64,000 bases of DNA from Tenrec ecaudatus (GCF_050624435.1 NC_134530.1:148776721-148840720); one strand, 5' to 3'. Counted from the first letter of the stretch, positions 1 through 12,084 are shown. Notes: generated from the sequence alone by a model not told the origin. Made by a program: numbers and translations.

Positions 1-839
1 CGCAATCCCCAGCCTTTGAGTGTTACTACAAGTGGCCATGACCTCCTGCCTGTGGCTCTGTGTTGTCTCCCACCGTCTGCTTGAAAAGCATATGTGCCAG
101 AGGCATGTTGGCTAAGCGCACTGCGGTCTTTGCACACAGCCCTAGGCTTCTTCTCTTCCTCCTTCAGGTTCGGCTCCCTCCGGCCTGTGCTCCCACGGGA
201 AACCTGAGCAACATTAAGGCTGTCAGGGCTTTTCTTGGTCTTTCCTTAAAAAGACTTGGTAAATGTGCATGTCTTGTAAATCTCTCCCTTCGTCTTTTTT
301 TTTCATTAATTAAAGTGATGCTATTAAATACGTCCATCCTTATCTTCTGTACTTTTCAATTTTCTTTTAACATGAAATTTGATAGCTTAACTCAAGAAAA
401 TTATTGACAAATGCCCATAAGTTTCACTCTAGTTTACCTTGGTTTGGTCTCGCTTATTAATTAGTGGATTTGCCATAGTCTTAAACTATATCCACTGGAA
501 GTAGCTTAGTTAGTAGCTCCTTGGACCTGGTAATTTGGTCCGGCTTTATTTTTTATTTGTTATGATAAGTTTAATGTTGGGCTTTACTACTATAACATAT
601 AATCCTTAGTGTTAAATATGTATGTAATTGGAAAAATGAATACTATTATTTTGTATATAAAAACGTGTAAAAATACAGATTTCTATACACATCTGCATAT
701 ATAAACTTAGCAGGACCCTAGTCAGGATGTTTAAGCAAGCAGTAAAATTTAAATGGCTGTCAAAGTTCAGAACTTACTTACTCTTCCTATTTCTAAGTCT
801 AAAACCGTGTTCCACTCATATTGCTTTATTATTTTTTAG
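1..839 (+). other. MAGI3: MAGI3 last intron (3' part)
   Basis: AT-rich non-coding sequence that ends in a good splice acceptor, a T-run followed by AG at 838-839, directly before the last MAGI3 coding exon. No exon or clear mobile element is visible. The short open frame at 60-407 has no recognisable protein content. Confidence 0.8.
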
Positions 840-1885
840 GTGATTGGGATATTCATAATCCCTTATCCTCAACTGTGATTTATGATGAGCAGTCACCACT
901 TCCCCCATCTTCACATTCTGCGTCCATATTTGAAGAGTCTCACACGCCAGTCATTGAAGAGCCTTTCATGAGAGTTCAGATCTGCGAGAAGGCAGAAGCC
1001 CCGAAGGCTGGTGGGCCCGAAAAGCAAAGCACTTTACATGAAAAGCAGCAGAAAACCATCACGAAGAAGGAGCCACCTAGCAGTCAGGGGCATGGGGAGG
1101 AGAAGACCCTGGGAAGCGTGGACTGTGGTCTCGGACAGAGAGGGAGGTCAGCTAGCCCCAAAAAGCCAGCCAGTCGCTATTCTGAGGGACATCGGGAGAC
1201 TCCAGGGCCACTGAAAAGTGACCCCAAAAGCAGGCCCTGTGACCGCTCAGTGAGCCCCCGGAAGGGGGAGACGAGGGGCTGTCAGGTGAACAGGAAAGCA
1301 GGGCCTGGACAAGACTACCGTGGCCGCAGAAGCCGAGAGCGGTCTTCCAGCCCGAGGAAGCAGAGAAAGGGGGACGGCGGCAAATCCCCAGTCCAGGCTG
1401 CCGCTGCTGTCCCCAAGGGTGAAAGAGCTAGTAACAATGCTGAGCAGGTCCAGGACAGCAAAGAAAAACTGGGCGGCCTCAGGAAAGACACGAAGCAGAG
1501 TCAGGCCGGAAGGCACAGGGCAGGGTCCCCAGAACAGAAGAGCACGCGAACCGAGCAGACGTCGTTCCCACCCAGAAAGACACCTGGCCCTGTGAGCGGA
1601 GAAGCCCCTGGGAAGGAGAAGGGGGGGAAAGCAGCGTCTTCGGGGGAATTAAGTTCTCCCCAGGAGAAGGGCAGGGGCAGTGCCAGCACCTTGGACAGGA
1701 AGCTGAAACAGGACCCTGAAGAGAGAGAGACTGTCAGCAAGGTGGACGCTCCCCGGGGGACAGGGCTGGAGGTGGCTGACAAAAGCAGTTCTCCGGGGAA
1801 GAAAGCGCCCATAATGCCAGGGCCCTGGAAGGTGCCAGGGCCAAACAAGGTCACAGGCACCGGTGTGGCTGAGAAACGGCTCTGA
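840..1885 (+). CDS. MAGI3: MAGI3 terminal coding exon (C-terminal tail)
   Basis: Final coding exon of the membrane-associated guanylate kinase MAGI3, a WW/PDZ scaffold at cell junctions. The upstream GK, WW and PDZ domains lie outside the window. The exon starts after the acceptor at 838-839; two bases complete a codon split with the previous exon, and the frame reads DWDIHNP onwards to TGA at 1883-1885 (about 348 codons). The product is low-complexity and presumably disordered, rich in Lys, Ser, Pro and Glu, with repeated Ser-Pro-basic motifs (SASPKK, RSVSPRK, RSSSPRKQRK) typical of phosphosites. It ends in KVTGTGVAEKRL. Identification rests on recognising this tail and on synteny: PHTF1 and RSBN1 follow, as in human 1p13.2. 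Which MAGI3 isoform uses this exon cannot be told from the window. Confidence 0.9.
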
Positions 1886-3740
1886 CCTTAGGGCAAACCC
1901 AAGAAAAACAGGTTATAATCTTTTCTTACCAAAAAGGAGTGTTTTTAAAAAAATGTGTTTTGGTTTGGTTTTCCCCAGAAATTCTTACACACTCACCTGT
2001 GTGCATTTTAATTTGAGCATCAAGTTACCTGGACTGCATGGAGGCCGTTAGGATTGCTCAGAGCCCTGTGTCCCTGGCCAGCCACTCTGCACACTCAGGA
2101 AGGAGCCGCCGTCACCCTGCTGAGCCGCCGCCTGCCTGCCCACCCACCCGCCTGCTGAGTGTCTGCACCCACCCGACCCCCCAGCGCCCTCCTGTACCTC
2201 TGCCAAGTTCTCTCCACAGCCATGAGAAAGCCCGGTTTGGCTTGGCAGTTGATCTTCTCAATAGCATGTTGCATGTGTACAGAAATACTTGAGTCCTTGC
2301 AGAAGGAAGGATTGTTAGCTCACCATTTAAAGATGGCACTTGCTTCCTCTAACAGCTACTGACCATGTCCCCCATTTCTCAGTAGAACCCCAGACTTCAC
2401 CACTTTGGGAAGAAAGCAATGTAGTCAAGCACTGACGTTTCCCAAGGGCGTTTTCTTTTCCCTTGGCTGGACGGACGCAGCGCTGTAAGGAGCTGTCGGA
2501 GGCGTGCTTGCAGGGAAGGTGCGCCGAGGAAGCGCTGGAAGCAGTAAGGGTTCACCGGTGCTGTGTTGGCCACCTTACCCTCTTCCTGCCCTGTATCTCC
2601 TGAGGAAATCGCGAGAAAGGCCTGAGAGCTACTACTTACTGTCCTTAGAACAAAGAACGACCAAATTGCTATTTCTGGGTATTTGGGCCACACCTACTAC
2701 TAAGGCATTAGTCTTTAATCCACAGTATTTATCTCGAGAGTCTTCCTAGTACATACATAGATCATGCAAGGGACCGGAGCATGACATCCATCTCAGAGCC
2801 CACGGCCAGATCCAGGGTCAGCGCTCCGGCGACAGCTGCTCACACCTGGCTGTCCAGATGCAGAGCCTGTCGGGCCTCCCCAGCAGGGACAGCGTGGTGG
2901 ACAGGACTTGCTGGGTCTTCATTCATTTTGATCGCCAGCTACACCACTTCCTTGGCTCAAATTTAGAAGGGGAGACTAAAACCTCGGCTCAGTTTGTACC
3001 AATTTTCAGCAATTTTTGTTGTTGTCGTTGTTCAAGTCTCATTAAAATGATATTTGTGGGAAGGTGGAAACTTTTTTTTTAGGTCCGTCAAGTAGATCCA
3101 AGTTTTTCAGGCCCTGAAACAGCATTCAGTCACTGGCATCTACAAAGAAAAGAACATTCTCAGAGTAAAACTGCCATCCGCGTTCCTTCCCCTGGGCCCA
3201 CCTGGATGCTGTGTAGCACAGCGCCTCCAGGCCTTTCCCACCCAGAGCCTGGCCGCGAGCCCCCGCAGTACACAAGGCTCCGTCCCTGTAGATAGGCAAG
3301 CTTTCCTGAGGAGATTACTGAAATCCCTTGTTCATCCAGAAGTATAATTACCCAACTGTTGTAACTACTTGAATAGGGGGGGAAAATTAGGAGGCTTGAT
3401 AAATGCTATGAATTTAGTACCAAGAAATGATTTATTTTCCCAATAGTCTACAATTAGCGATACAAATCCTATTTTTATTGTTACCTGTGACATAACTTTG
3501 AGGTCATATGTTGTCAGTCTGATGTGGCTCTTCCTTCAGTAACTTGTCATTGTACTAATTATATACTGACTCAGCAATGTGGCCTTGGAATGCTAAGCAA
3601 AATATGGATGTACTGGTTGTAAATGTTTATATATTGTACAGTACCTTTATATATACACTTGAGGTTCTGATTAGAGAAAGAGATCTGTAAATCGCTCGTT
3701 ATTTTTTATATAGATATTAAAACAAAACAAAAAGCAAATG
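1886..3740 (+). other. MAGI3: MAGI3 3' UTR
   Basis: Non-coding sequence after the MAGI3 stop. It is largely free of recognisable SINEs. It becomes AT-rich near its end, where an ATTAAA signal lies at 3716-3721. The 3' boundary is inferred from that signal and the onset of intergenic sequence. Confidence 0.6.
3716..3721 (+). terminator. Probable MAGI3 poly(A) signal (ATTAAA)
   Basis: ATTAAA hexamer in AT-rich context about 1.8 kb past the stop codon, followed by an A-rich tract. It is the best cleavage signal candidate in this stretch. Confidence 0.5.
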
Positions 3741-4609
3741 TTCATGGCCTTCCTTTCTTGTGCTGTTAGATTCATTTAATGTTGCTTTCTGTTTATGGAG
3801 CTAATTCCCTTCCTGGTCTGGGCCGGCACCTAGATTTTACCCCTCCACGTGACATGCATTCAAAGGCCTACAATAAGGAAACTTCTTAAAAAATCGTTTT
3901 ATCGGCGTATACGGCACATATCGCACAGTGTAGTCATCCCGTCATGGAGAGCTGTGCTCACCGCAGTCAGCGTCAGAATGTTTTCTTGTGCTCATTGTTG
4001 CCAACCCCCAGCTCGCTCCCTCCTCCGTCGCGCCCCGACATGATTATTAATCCAGTTACCGCCTCTAGAGATTCGCCTACCCTGGATTTCTTACACAGAA
4101 AATCAGAACACAAACAGGAAAGCGGACGAAAGTAAGACAAAACTTAGAAAAACCCCAATTAAAAAGAAAGCAGAAAATACTAAAGCCCAAAAACTTTAAG
4201 CTGAGTCAAGAACGTGTCAAATGAGCAGGCATTGCATTTTAACCCAACCACAGGTGCCATATCGACCTTACGGGGCTCCGTCTGATCGTGGGCTCACCCC
4301 CCGAGCTGTGTGCCAAGGGGCTTCCTCAAAGGCCAATCCATGTGTGGACCTGCAAATGGACCGTAGGTTCCCACTGCCATCCATAGCCTTCTGCACACCA
4401 GGTGTTCACAATTTAAGCTCTGAAAACGTTCCCTCATTCAGATTTGAAGTTTATTAGTCACAATCCTTGGGTCACACAGGCTTGTGTGCTTAAGGAAAAC
4501 CCTTCCAAAGATGTACATAGCTACCCTTTATCCGTGTGTCAAGAACACAGCTAACGTATTTAAAGCTTTTCTCCGCCCCACACACAAAAGACACAGGGAC
4601 CCGACAGGA
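3741..4609. other. Intergenic spacer without gene
   Basis: Non-coding sequence between the convergent MAGI3 and PHTF1 genes. I see no supported open frame and no repeat I can name in it. Confidence 0.5.
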
Positions 4610-4765
4610 CCGTCTGTAGAACTGCCCATGGTGTGTTTTGGAGACTATTTACTGGAGTAGAAAGTCTCATCTGTCTCTTACAGAGCAGCCAGTGGTTTTA
4701 AACTGCTGACCCTTGTGGTTAGAAGCCCAACTCGGAATCCATTGTGCCACCAGAGCTCCTTGCAA
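4610..4765 (-). repeat. AfroSINE-type tRNA-derived SINE
   Basis: Read on the - strand it has the SINE order: 'ggagctctggtggcac', the 'ctaaccacaagg' box, 'cagcagtt', then 'gactttctactcc' and 'cagttctac'. It lacks the tail and is diverged. Confidence 0.8.
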
Positions 4766-4789
4766 CAAAAATTAACCCCCCCAAAAAAA

Positions 4790-4980
4790 ATCTCACTGCC
4801 TTCGAGTCGATACTGACTCGTTGCTAGCTACCTTGTAGGGCAGGGTGGAATTGGCCCTGTGGATTTCCAAGACTGTTTACAGGGGCAGAAAGCCCGTCTT
4901 TCTTCTGTGAAACAGCTAGTGGCTTTGAACTGCCGACGTGGCTCAGTGCATAACCACTGCAGCTCCAGGGAGGGCTCTTG
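4790..4980 (-). repeat. AfroSINE-type SINE
   Basis: Antisense copy starting with the tail 'cttcgagtcgatactgac', then 'tgtagggcagggtggaa', and running back to the head region near 4960. Same family as the neighbouring copies. Confidence 0.8.
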
Positions 4981-5144
4981 GCAACAAAACAGCTCTGTAG
5001 AAGACATCGGCTGCCGGAATCTGTCCTGACATCATCTGGGAGAGACGACGACTTGTTTGGGTGACTGTCTATTCAGTCACTAGACAGTCAAAAGGGGCCA
5101 CCCCGTCACTAGATGTTGTAGTGGGGATGGTATCAGTCCACTTA

Positions 5145-5380
5145 CCACCAAAAGCTCAAACTGCCACCCAGTCAGTTCCGACTCTGGGTGATGCTGGAGG
5201 AGAGGGTAGAATGGCCCTGTGGTCAGTTTCCAAGACTGTAACTTTTTTTTTTTCTCCCCAAGACTAACTTTTCAGGAGCAGAAAACCTCATCTTTCTCCC
5301 TTGGAGCTGCTGGTTCCGGACTGCTGACCCTGCAGCTCACAGCCCAGCGCTTAAGCACTGCACCACCAGGTCTTCCCTCT
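5145..5380 (-). repeat. AfroSINE-type SINE
   Basis: Antisense copy with the tail 'gtcagttccgactctggg', an internal T-run near 5240, and the head 'gcttaagcactgcaccacc' near 5350. Confidence 0.8.
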
Positions 5381-5462
5381 CTTACCGCAAGCTGACAAGA
5401 TGTCCTTTCAGCAGACAGTGGCAAGTCACATGATTTTTATATGTCCTTTTACTCTTTCTCCA

Positions 5463-5605
5463 AGAGCCCTGGAGGCACAAGGATTAAGTGCTCAACTGCT
5501 AACCGAAAGGTTGGGAGTTCGAACCCGCCATGGCACCATGGGAGGAAGACCAGACAGAGCCAGGTGTTCCTGTGAGGACTGCAGCCTTGAGAACCTCAGG
5601 GGAAG
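5463..5605 (+). repeat. AfroSINE-type SINE, sense, 3' truncated
   Basis: Head 'ccctggaggcacaagg' followed by 'aactgctaaccgaaagg' and 'gggagttcgaacccgcc', the tRNA-like B-box. The tail is lost. Confidence 0.85.
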
Positions 5606-5729
5606 TGAGACTCTGTCCCCGGGGTCATGATGTGTCACAGGATTTCTAGAATGGTTTTACACACAATCAGTAAATCATAAGAGGAGTTGTACAGTCAATC
5701 TCAGAATATTTTCTCCATGGACTCTCTGT

Positions 5730-5905
5730 TTCAGCTCAGTGTCCCCATCCTGAGTCATAGGGACCCTGTAGGACAGGGGAGAGCTGCCCCTGTGGCTTGC
5801 TAAGACAAGACCTTCACGGGAGTAGAAAGTCGCATCTGACAGCTTCAAACTGCTGACCTTGGGGTTAGCACCCTAACACGTAGCCAGTACACCACCAGGA
5901 CTCTT
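5730..5905 (-). repeat. AfroSINE-type SINE
   Basis: Antisense copy with 'gagtcatagggaccctg', 'gtaggacaggg', 'agtagaaag' and 'aaactgctgacc'. Confidence 0.8.
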
Positions 5906-5997
5906 GCTGTTCCCTGAGGTGATTATTCATCCGGTTGTTATCTCCCTAGTTTTACCTATAACATTTTTTATAATGAAGTGTTTTGATTGGATTTCTT

Positions 5998-6150
5998 TTT
6001 TTATTTTTTATTCATTTTATTAGGGGTTGTTACAGCTCATAACAATCCATACATCAATTGTGTCAAGCATATGTATATATGTTTCCATCATCATTTCCAA
6101 AACATTTTCTTTCCACTTGAGCCCTTGGTGTCAGCTTCTCTCTTTTTGGA
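5998..6150 (-). mobile_element. LINE-1 3' end fragment (lineage-specific L1)
   Basis: Antisense copy of the 3' UTR family repeated across the window. It begins at a T-rich tract (poly-A side) near 5998, then 'cattttattaggggttg', 'acaatccatacatcaa' and 'cttgagcccttggtgtc'. Sense relatives lie at 21715, 28384 and 43800. Confidence 0.7.
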
Positions 6151-6744
6151 TTTATTTTAACTTTTGGCATGAATGATGCCTAAAACCTATTTCATAGTCA
6201 TGATTAACTTAATACTCTAGGGAAAGTAAATTCCTACCGTGAGCTTCCACCACAAATAAAACACAACCCTAGGTCTTGGGCCCCACAGTGGAGCTGTGTG
6301 CTAGGAAAGGCGGCCCAAAGTGACAGCAAACTGGTTTCAGGTGGCCTCCGTGGCAGGCTTTCTCCCTGCGCCCATCAGGCTGCGAGCAAGGTGCCAGGGT
6401 GTTCTGCCAGGACGGCCCACACTCCTAGGTTAGGAACAGACTTTATGGACCAGCAGGGGTGGAACAGGGCAACTCCTGTTTCCTAATCTGGTTCTGTGTT
6501 TACATCCTGGTGCAATTTCTTAGTAACAGGCAACCGTTACCAAAATATATTGCCGTTGGTTATATATTTTTTGAATCTAAACAAAGGCCCAGGTTCCACC
6601 AAGCTGCATGGGTATTAAGTATAGCTCGGTGGGGGTGGGGGAAAGAAACTGTAAAAAAGGGAAGTTTTTCATTCATAACAGAAAACAATTGTATGAATAG
6701 TAAGCCCCATGCAGTCTGACCTACTTAGCAGCAACTCAGTCTGA

Positions 6745-6925
6745 GCAGGGCGATGGCATAGGCATCGGGCTGCTAGTCGGTAACTGGAACCCCTAAGGGC
6801 CCCGAGGGAGAACGAGGAGGCGCTCTCTGCCCCTGGAAAGATCAGCCGTCTCAGAAACCAACGGGGCAGCTCGCTTCGGGCCTGTCGGCTCATGAGTCGG
6901 AATCGACTTGATCTGAGTTTGGCGC
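6745..6925 (+). repeat. AfroSINE-type SINE
   Basis: Sense copy: 'gcatcgggctgctagtcgg' leads to 'catgagtcggaatcgac' and 'ttgatctgagtttgg'. The internal part is diverged. Confidence 0.75.
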
Positions 6926-7029
6926 ACAGATCTCACCAGACGCTCCCTTTGAGTCCGATTGACTAAGTGGCAGGAGATTCACTTGGGTTTCTGAGGCTGG
7001 CACAGCTGCTCGCTGCTACCACGTCCAGC

Positions 7030-7160
7030 CCAGCTCCTGAGGACCTCGGCGGACAGGGTAATGGCGCCCCTGTGTGTTCTGAGGCTAACTCTTCACGGGA
7101 CTAAAAGGCTTTGTCTCTCCCAAGGTGGGCCTGGTGCTTTCAAACTGCTGCGACCACCCC
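7030..7160 (-). repeat. AfroSINE-type SINE, partial
   Basis: Antisense copy with 'gacagggtaatggcgcccc', 'cacgggactaaaaggctt' and 'tttcaaactgctg'. A C-rich run follows at 7153-7184. Confidence 0.65.
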
Positions 7161-7189
7161 CACCCCCACCCCCCACCCCCAGGACCCCG

Positions 7190-8480
7190 GAGCGGGCTAC
7201 ATAGCACCGAATAAAGCGTTCCTGCCTTCAGGGCCAGACAAAACCAAGGTGGCCAGATTGTGATCAGTGCCACCGAGACACCAGGGAACTGACAACACAT
7301 AAAATGAGGGAGGGACTCTAAGGTGACCCGGGCAGCTCCTCAGACTGAAATCCGAACTGAGAGCTGAAAGATGAGCAGATGAGCAGCCAGCCAGGAAGAT
7401 CTTAAGAAAAAGTATTCCAGGCAAAAGCAAAACTTGCTTGTACCACAGCCTGAGATGAGCAAGAGCTGTAGTGAACCAAGAGGGAGGCCTGTGTGGCTGG
7501 AAGGCAGGCCGGCCAGACCAAGAAGGGCTTCAGAGACCGTTGCCGGGGAACAGAAAGTGTAGGCAGGGAGGAATGATGTGAGCGTCATCTCCATGTGTGA
7601 AGCTCCCTCGGACAGCTGCACAGCACTGACGGTGAGAGGCAGGGAGGGAAATAGGCCAGTGGGACCCCTCCAGCCATGGGGGGGAGCGTGGCGGAAGCTG
7701 AACTCAGAGAGGTGGGGGGAGGGGGATGCAGAAGTGACAGGTGGTGGCGGCTCCAGGCAGAGGAGAAACTTTGGCTTGAGTGAGTGAGTCCACCTTGCCC
7801 CTTTACTAAAGTAGGGAGAACATTCCCCCTCCCACTTTAAACAATTGTGGGGCGGCGGACACATTGTAAGAGAAAGAATTCTAAACACTGAAGGGTAGTG
7901 GGGGAAAAGAAGTGACCCGCGGATTGCCTCAGCGTAATTTGTGGGAGGCAGTTTCCAGGCTGCAGTGCAGGGAGAGGGAAGCTCAACAGCGACACAGGCT
8001 TGCTGAGTGGAGGAGAGGGAGGAGAACTTGAGGCAATCAAGGCAGCTAGACTGTGCTGGGCAGAGTCTCAGCCGCATCCAGAGGAGAGAGCTTCAAAGAC
8101 GTGCACAGGATTCCTTTCAAGTCGTCACTGAGTATTGATCAGCACAAGCAGGTGTGGAAGGACAGGGAAGGAGCCACTAAAAAGCAGCGGGCCTCAGATA
8201 ATCAAATTGCTCAACTCCTAGGACAGCAACAGCCGGGGTGGAGGGATGGCAAGCTCCACACCGAGCCCCAGAGATGTCAATGACAGCAGGTTTCTGGTCC
8301 AAAACGGTGTGATCCGAGAGGCCAGTGGAACGACAGCATCAGAAGGACTACAGTTTTATACCCTGCAAAAAAGCTCTCAAACAGAAAGGCAGAATAAAGA
8401 CTTTTGCAACAGGTTGGGCCTCACCTTGGTAAAAGGATTTTGGATTTTTTTACCTCTCAAGCGATATTATGACGACCCAG
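7190..8480. other. Intergenic sequence, no gene seen
   Basis: The purine-rich text ('gaggcctgtgtggctgg', 'caagaagggcttcagag') looks like an old interspersed repeat but I cannot name the family. Long open frames on the - strand here are compositional; none has recognisable protein features. Confidence 0.4.
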
Positions 8481-8489
8481 GTACAACAG

Positions 8490-8735
8490 AGCTGAACACC
8501 GCCCGCTCCTGTGACAGCCTCACAACGGTTCCTGCGCCCGAGCCCATTGCTGCAGCCACTGTGTCCACTCATCCTGTTGAGGCCCTTCCTCTCTTCTGCT
8601 GCCCCTGTACTTTACCAGAGACTGGCTTCTCCCAACAACACGCACAAAGAATGTAAGACCAAATCTCATCACCCTCGCCTCTAAGGCGCACTCTGACTGC
8701 ACTTCTTCCACAACAGATTCACTTGTTCAACTAAC
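8490..8735 (-). mobile_element. RTE/BovB-type LINE fragment
   Basis: Antisense fragment matching the afrotherian RTE LINE text: 'cccattgctgcagccac', 'tactttaccagagactgg', 'gcctctaaggcgcactctg', 'cttcttcc'. It is parallel to the fragment at 11022-11640, which supports the assignment. The open frames across it are broken. Confidence 0.75.
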
Positions 8736-9189
8736 CAATGGACCACACAGATTGAGACTTGCCTTCAGAATGGACACGTTACCTTTTTGAGAGGAAAGGA
8801 TTGGGTTTGAGGGAGTACATGCTGTGCGTAGGTCAGAGCAGCAGCAGCAGAAACTCGTTGGAAAGTAGTACGCTAGTAAAACGTGGCAGAAGTGGGGAGG
8901 GATGGAGAAGCGTTGGCTGATAGAGGCGATGTGGAAGAGGGCTGTTAACGGGGTCGGTGGGTGACTGAAGGCACAGTAGGAAGAGGAAGGGATCAAGAAG
9001 GGTTCCCAAGTTATTGCAGGGGTGCTTTTTTGATCAACAGGTTCTTGGGTTGCTGTTTTCATCCTGAGAAAAACAGCTTTCATCTCCAGAAGAAAATCAA
9101 AATGCCGTGGGATTGGTGCTGTGTCAGCGTCCTCCCTTAAGCGTACCACATCACAGTAACCTGTCACGGGCAACATGACAGATTTTTGT

Positions 9190-11020
9190 CATGATTTTAA
9201 ATACACCGACATGCTACCATTGGTTAAATGTAAACAAGATGTACCTACAGAAATTCTCTCACAGATAACTGGCAATAACTTGAAATGCATACCCTTTCCA
9301 ATACTTCCTTTTCTCATGTATATTTGCTGCATTTTGCAGAATGTCAGCACTCCAGAATGTGTCTGTCTCTCCGTGCCTGCAGTGGGTAAAGGTTTAGCTG
9401 GAATCCCATAATTGTGGCGGCATCCTGTCACTTCGGTTTCAAGCAGCAAAACAAACAGCGCAGCTCGGAAACTGTAGTTTGCTCTTGATGCATTCTTATT
9501 AAATTGGGGCTTTGACGTTTGTAGTGCCTTAGAGATTTCAAGTAATTTGATCTTCTGTTAAGGATTTTAAAAGAAGAAAACACCTGAGGGCAAATAACTT
9601 GTTTGCTTTTAGGTTCTGGGAGTCTTTCCTGACCAAGGAGAACCAGTTTCTACAAAACACCTGCACAGTACTGACTTTCCCAGTGACTCTTCAGAGGAAT
9701 AGAATTTTCCTTCCTTCCTTTTTAAGAATTGTATTCCTTTTCAAAGGATTAAATTCTAACTACCAGAATATTCACTACAAACAACTTTCCGAACACAGGT
9801 GGCTAAATGAAGGTTACCCTGCCTACAGATCCTGCTGGACAACTATTTCTAACTCCAGCTACCGACCACTGCCCACAAACCTCCTGAGTGTTGCTCCTGC
9901 ACAGTTGCATCTGGTGCTCCTTCGAATCAGACCCTGTTCATTGTGGTGACATATCTAAAAAGGAAAAATGTTGCTAAGATAATCACAATCTTCCATGTCC
10001 TTAGGCAACATTATTTTGTCATCAAATGCAATTTCAAAAACCCTCAGTCTGTGTGTGAGGCGAGAGAGGTTTGCAACTAGCTGTGAAGACAATTCCTAGA
10101 GTCTGAGACGCCTTCTGAATAGTGGCAGCCTGGTGAGAAGAGCAAGAGCCTTCCTGAAAACACGCTCAGTCAGTGTGAAGGTATTGAGATTTCAATGTAT
10201 TTGCTTCATTTTTAAAAATGTCGTTGTATAGCATCAAAACAAGAGAAGATGAAAACTTCTGGTTTTTTGATCACTCATTCTTATGTAAAGGTGACAGCAG
10301 TGACAGGGAGAGTGGCATCCAAGAGACCTTTATCATGACATTCGATTCTATAAGCAATGGGAGGGCAGGTACTTAATACAAGGCATTTGATTATTTGGTT
10401 TTGTCAAAATTTTATGAAGATGTATATATTTATATCAAAACCATGTAAGCCTTAAATTTAGGAAATCAGTTAATGTCTTTAGCAAATTAAAGCAGTATTT
10501 AATCATAAATACATGTTGAAAATTTTAGAAAGTGAAAGACAGTGTCTGATGGGGAGTAATAAAGAAGTAAAAGGATGTGTATTTGTTTTACGTTAATCAT
10601 TTGTGAAAGCATGCTCTTTTTTTACAAGAGTGATACTAGGATTAACTTTTCTGCATAGTTGGGAGACTGTTACTCAAATAAAAATTACAAGTCTCTTTAT
10701 ATAGTTCCTATATATTTTTTAAAATGACTCCCAAGTGTGACATGTGCATTTTACTTCTCTCAAAAAGCATTTCAACCTTTTACATATCATCAGACCCTAA
10801 CAGAAGCAACCCAGCAGAGTAAATGAGTGCATTCTGAATACTGAATTCGCTGCGTAAATGGTCAATAAAAACAGAGCATCATCTGTTTTAATAGGGGGAG
10901 TGAGGAAAACATCAGCCGGCGTCATCTGTCTCCTGCTGGGATTTGCGAGCTGCTGCTGTTGGTTGGGGAAACCCTGTGAGCACGATTCCCGTGAGCCGTC
11001 TCTGCAGTGGAGGGCTGCCA
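9190..11020. other. Intergenic sequence, no gene seen
   Basis: AT-rich sequence with short open frames only, without splice-bounded coding signal or a repeat I can name with confidence. It lies between RTE fragments in the MAGI3-PHTF1 spacer. Confidence 0.5.
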
Positions 11021-11021
11021 T

Positions 11022-11640
11022 TGAAGTCGTTAGGTGCCATCGAGTCAGCTGTGCCCCATAGCGACCCAAAGCACAATAGAACAAAACACTGCGTGACCCT
11101 GCACCATGCTCACAAAGGTCCCCGAGCCGTAGCCCATTGATGCAGCTATTGTGTCGATCCATCTCCTGGAGGATTGGCCTTCCTCTTTTTCACCGCCCTC
11201 CACTTTACCAACAGGACTGCTCTTTCCGATAATGTGGCCAAAATGTGTGAGACGAAGTCTTGCCATCAGTGCCTCTAAGGAGCACTCTGGCCTGACTTCT
11301 TGCAATATAGATAGGTTTGCCCCTTTAGCAGCCCCTGGTACATCCAGTATTCACCAGCACAATACAAATGCATCGATCCTTCTGAGATCGTCCTTACCCA
11401 ATGTCCGACTTTCGTATGCATCTAAGGCAACAGCGAACCATGGCTTGGGTCAGGCGCACCGTAGTCCTCAGAGTAAATCTTTGCTAACTTCAGTCCTCCA
11501 CAGAGGTCTTGTGCAGCAAGGGTTTGTCTTGCTTGGCTCCACAATCAGTGCTCATGGAAGTAGCAGTCAAGACATCACAAGACAAGTTGTATTAGGTCAA
11601 TCTGCTGCACAAGACCGCTGTAGATTATGAAAGAGCAAGG
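11022..11640 (-). mobile_element. RTE/BovB-type LINE fragment, antisense arm
   Basis: Begins with the 3'-tail motif shared with the SINEs ('taggtgccatcgagtcag') and runs back into the reverse-transcriptase region: 'cccattgatgcagctattg', 'ctccactttaccaacagg', 'gcctctaaggagcactctgg', 'catggcttgggtcaggcgc', 'cgtagtcctcagag'. Many frameshifts and stops; not coding. Its part 11300-11480 is the inverse of 11650-11810. Confidence 0.85.
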
Positions 11641-11644
11641 ATCT

Positions 11645-12065
11645 TACTTTGAGGACTAAGGTGCCCCTGACCGAGTATTTTCCATTGCCTCATACAAATT
11701 TACAAGTCGGACATTGAATAAAGACCTTAGAAAAGTCAATGCAATTGAATTGTGGTGTTCGTGAATAGTGAACGTACCAGGGACTGCTGAAAGGACGAGC
11801 CGATCGGTCTTGGAAGACGGACGCAAGAATGGTCCTGAGGGGCAAGGATGGCCAGACTTCGGCTTACAGACTTCAGACCTGTCAGGAGACCAGTCCCTGG
11901 AGACCGTGGTACTGGGTGAAGTAGAGGGGCAGCGACAAGGACGAAGGCCCTCAAGGAGATGGGCTGAGTGTCTACAGCAGAGGAGCAGTCGTGGGACCAT
12001 GTTTGTTCTGATGCACCTGGGGTCACTGCATCCAAACCAGCTCGATGGCACCTGACAGCAACTGG
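11645..12065 (+). mobile_element. RTE/BovB-type LINE 3' end, sense arm
   Basis: Sense 3' end of the same family: 'gaggactaaggtgcccctg', 'aagtcggacattgaataaag', 'gagaccagtccctggagac', and the RTE/SINE tail 'ctcgatggcacctgacagc' at about 12040-12058. Together with 11022-11640 it forms an imperfect inverted repeat. Confidence 0.85.
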
Positions 12066-12084
12066 CATTGTGATACAGTCACTG

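Noticed and set aside
821-839. Start of the MAGI3 reading at 821
   Set aside because: The first six codons lie in the intron before the acceptor AG at 838-839; the real exon begins at 840 within a split codon.
5463-5605. tRNA-like sequences with B-box in SINE heads
   Set aside because: The A/B-box similarity comes from the SINE's tRNA ancestry. No copy here keeps a foldable intact tRNA.
7340-8077. 245-codon open frame on the - strand
   Set aside because: The sequence is purine-rich on the + strand, giving Ser/Leu/Pro-rich nonsense on the other. No domain, no splice context, no start context, and it overlaps probable old repeat.
10797-11640. Open frames of 121-159 codons on both strands
   Set aside because: They run from unique DNA into the RTE fragment or within it; the LINE reading frame itself is broken.
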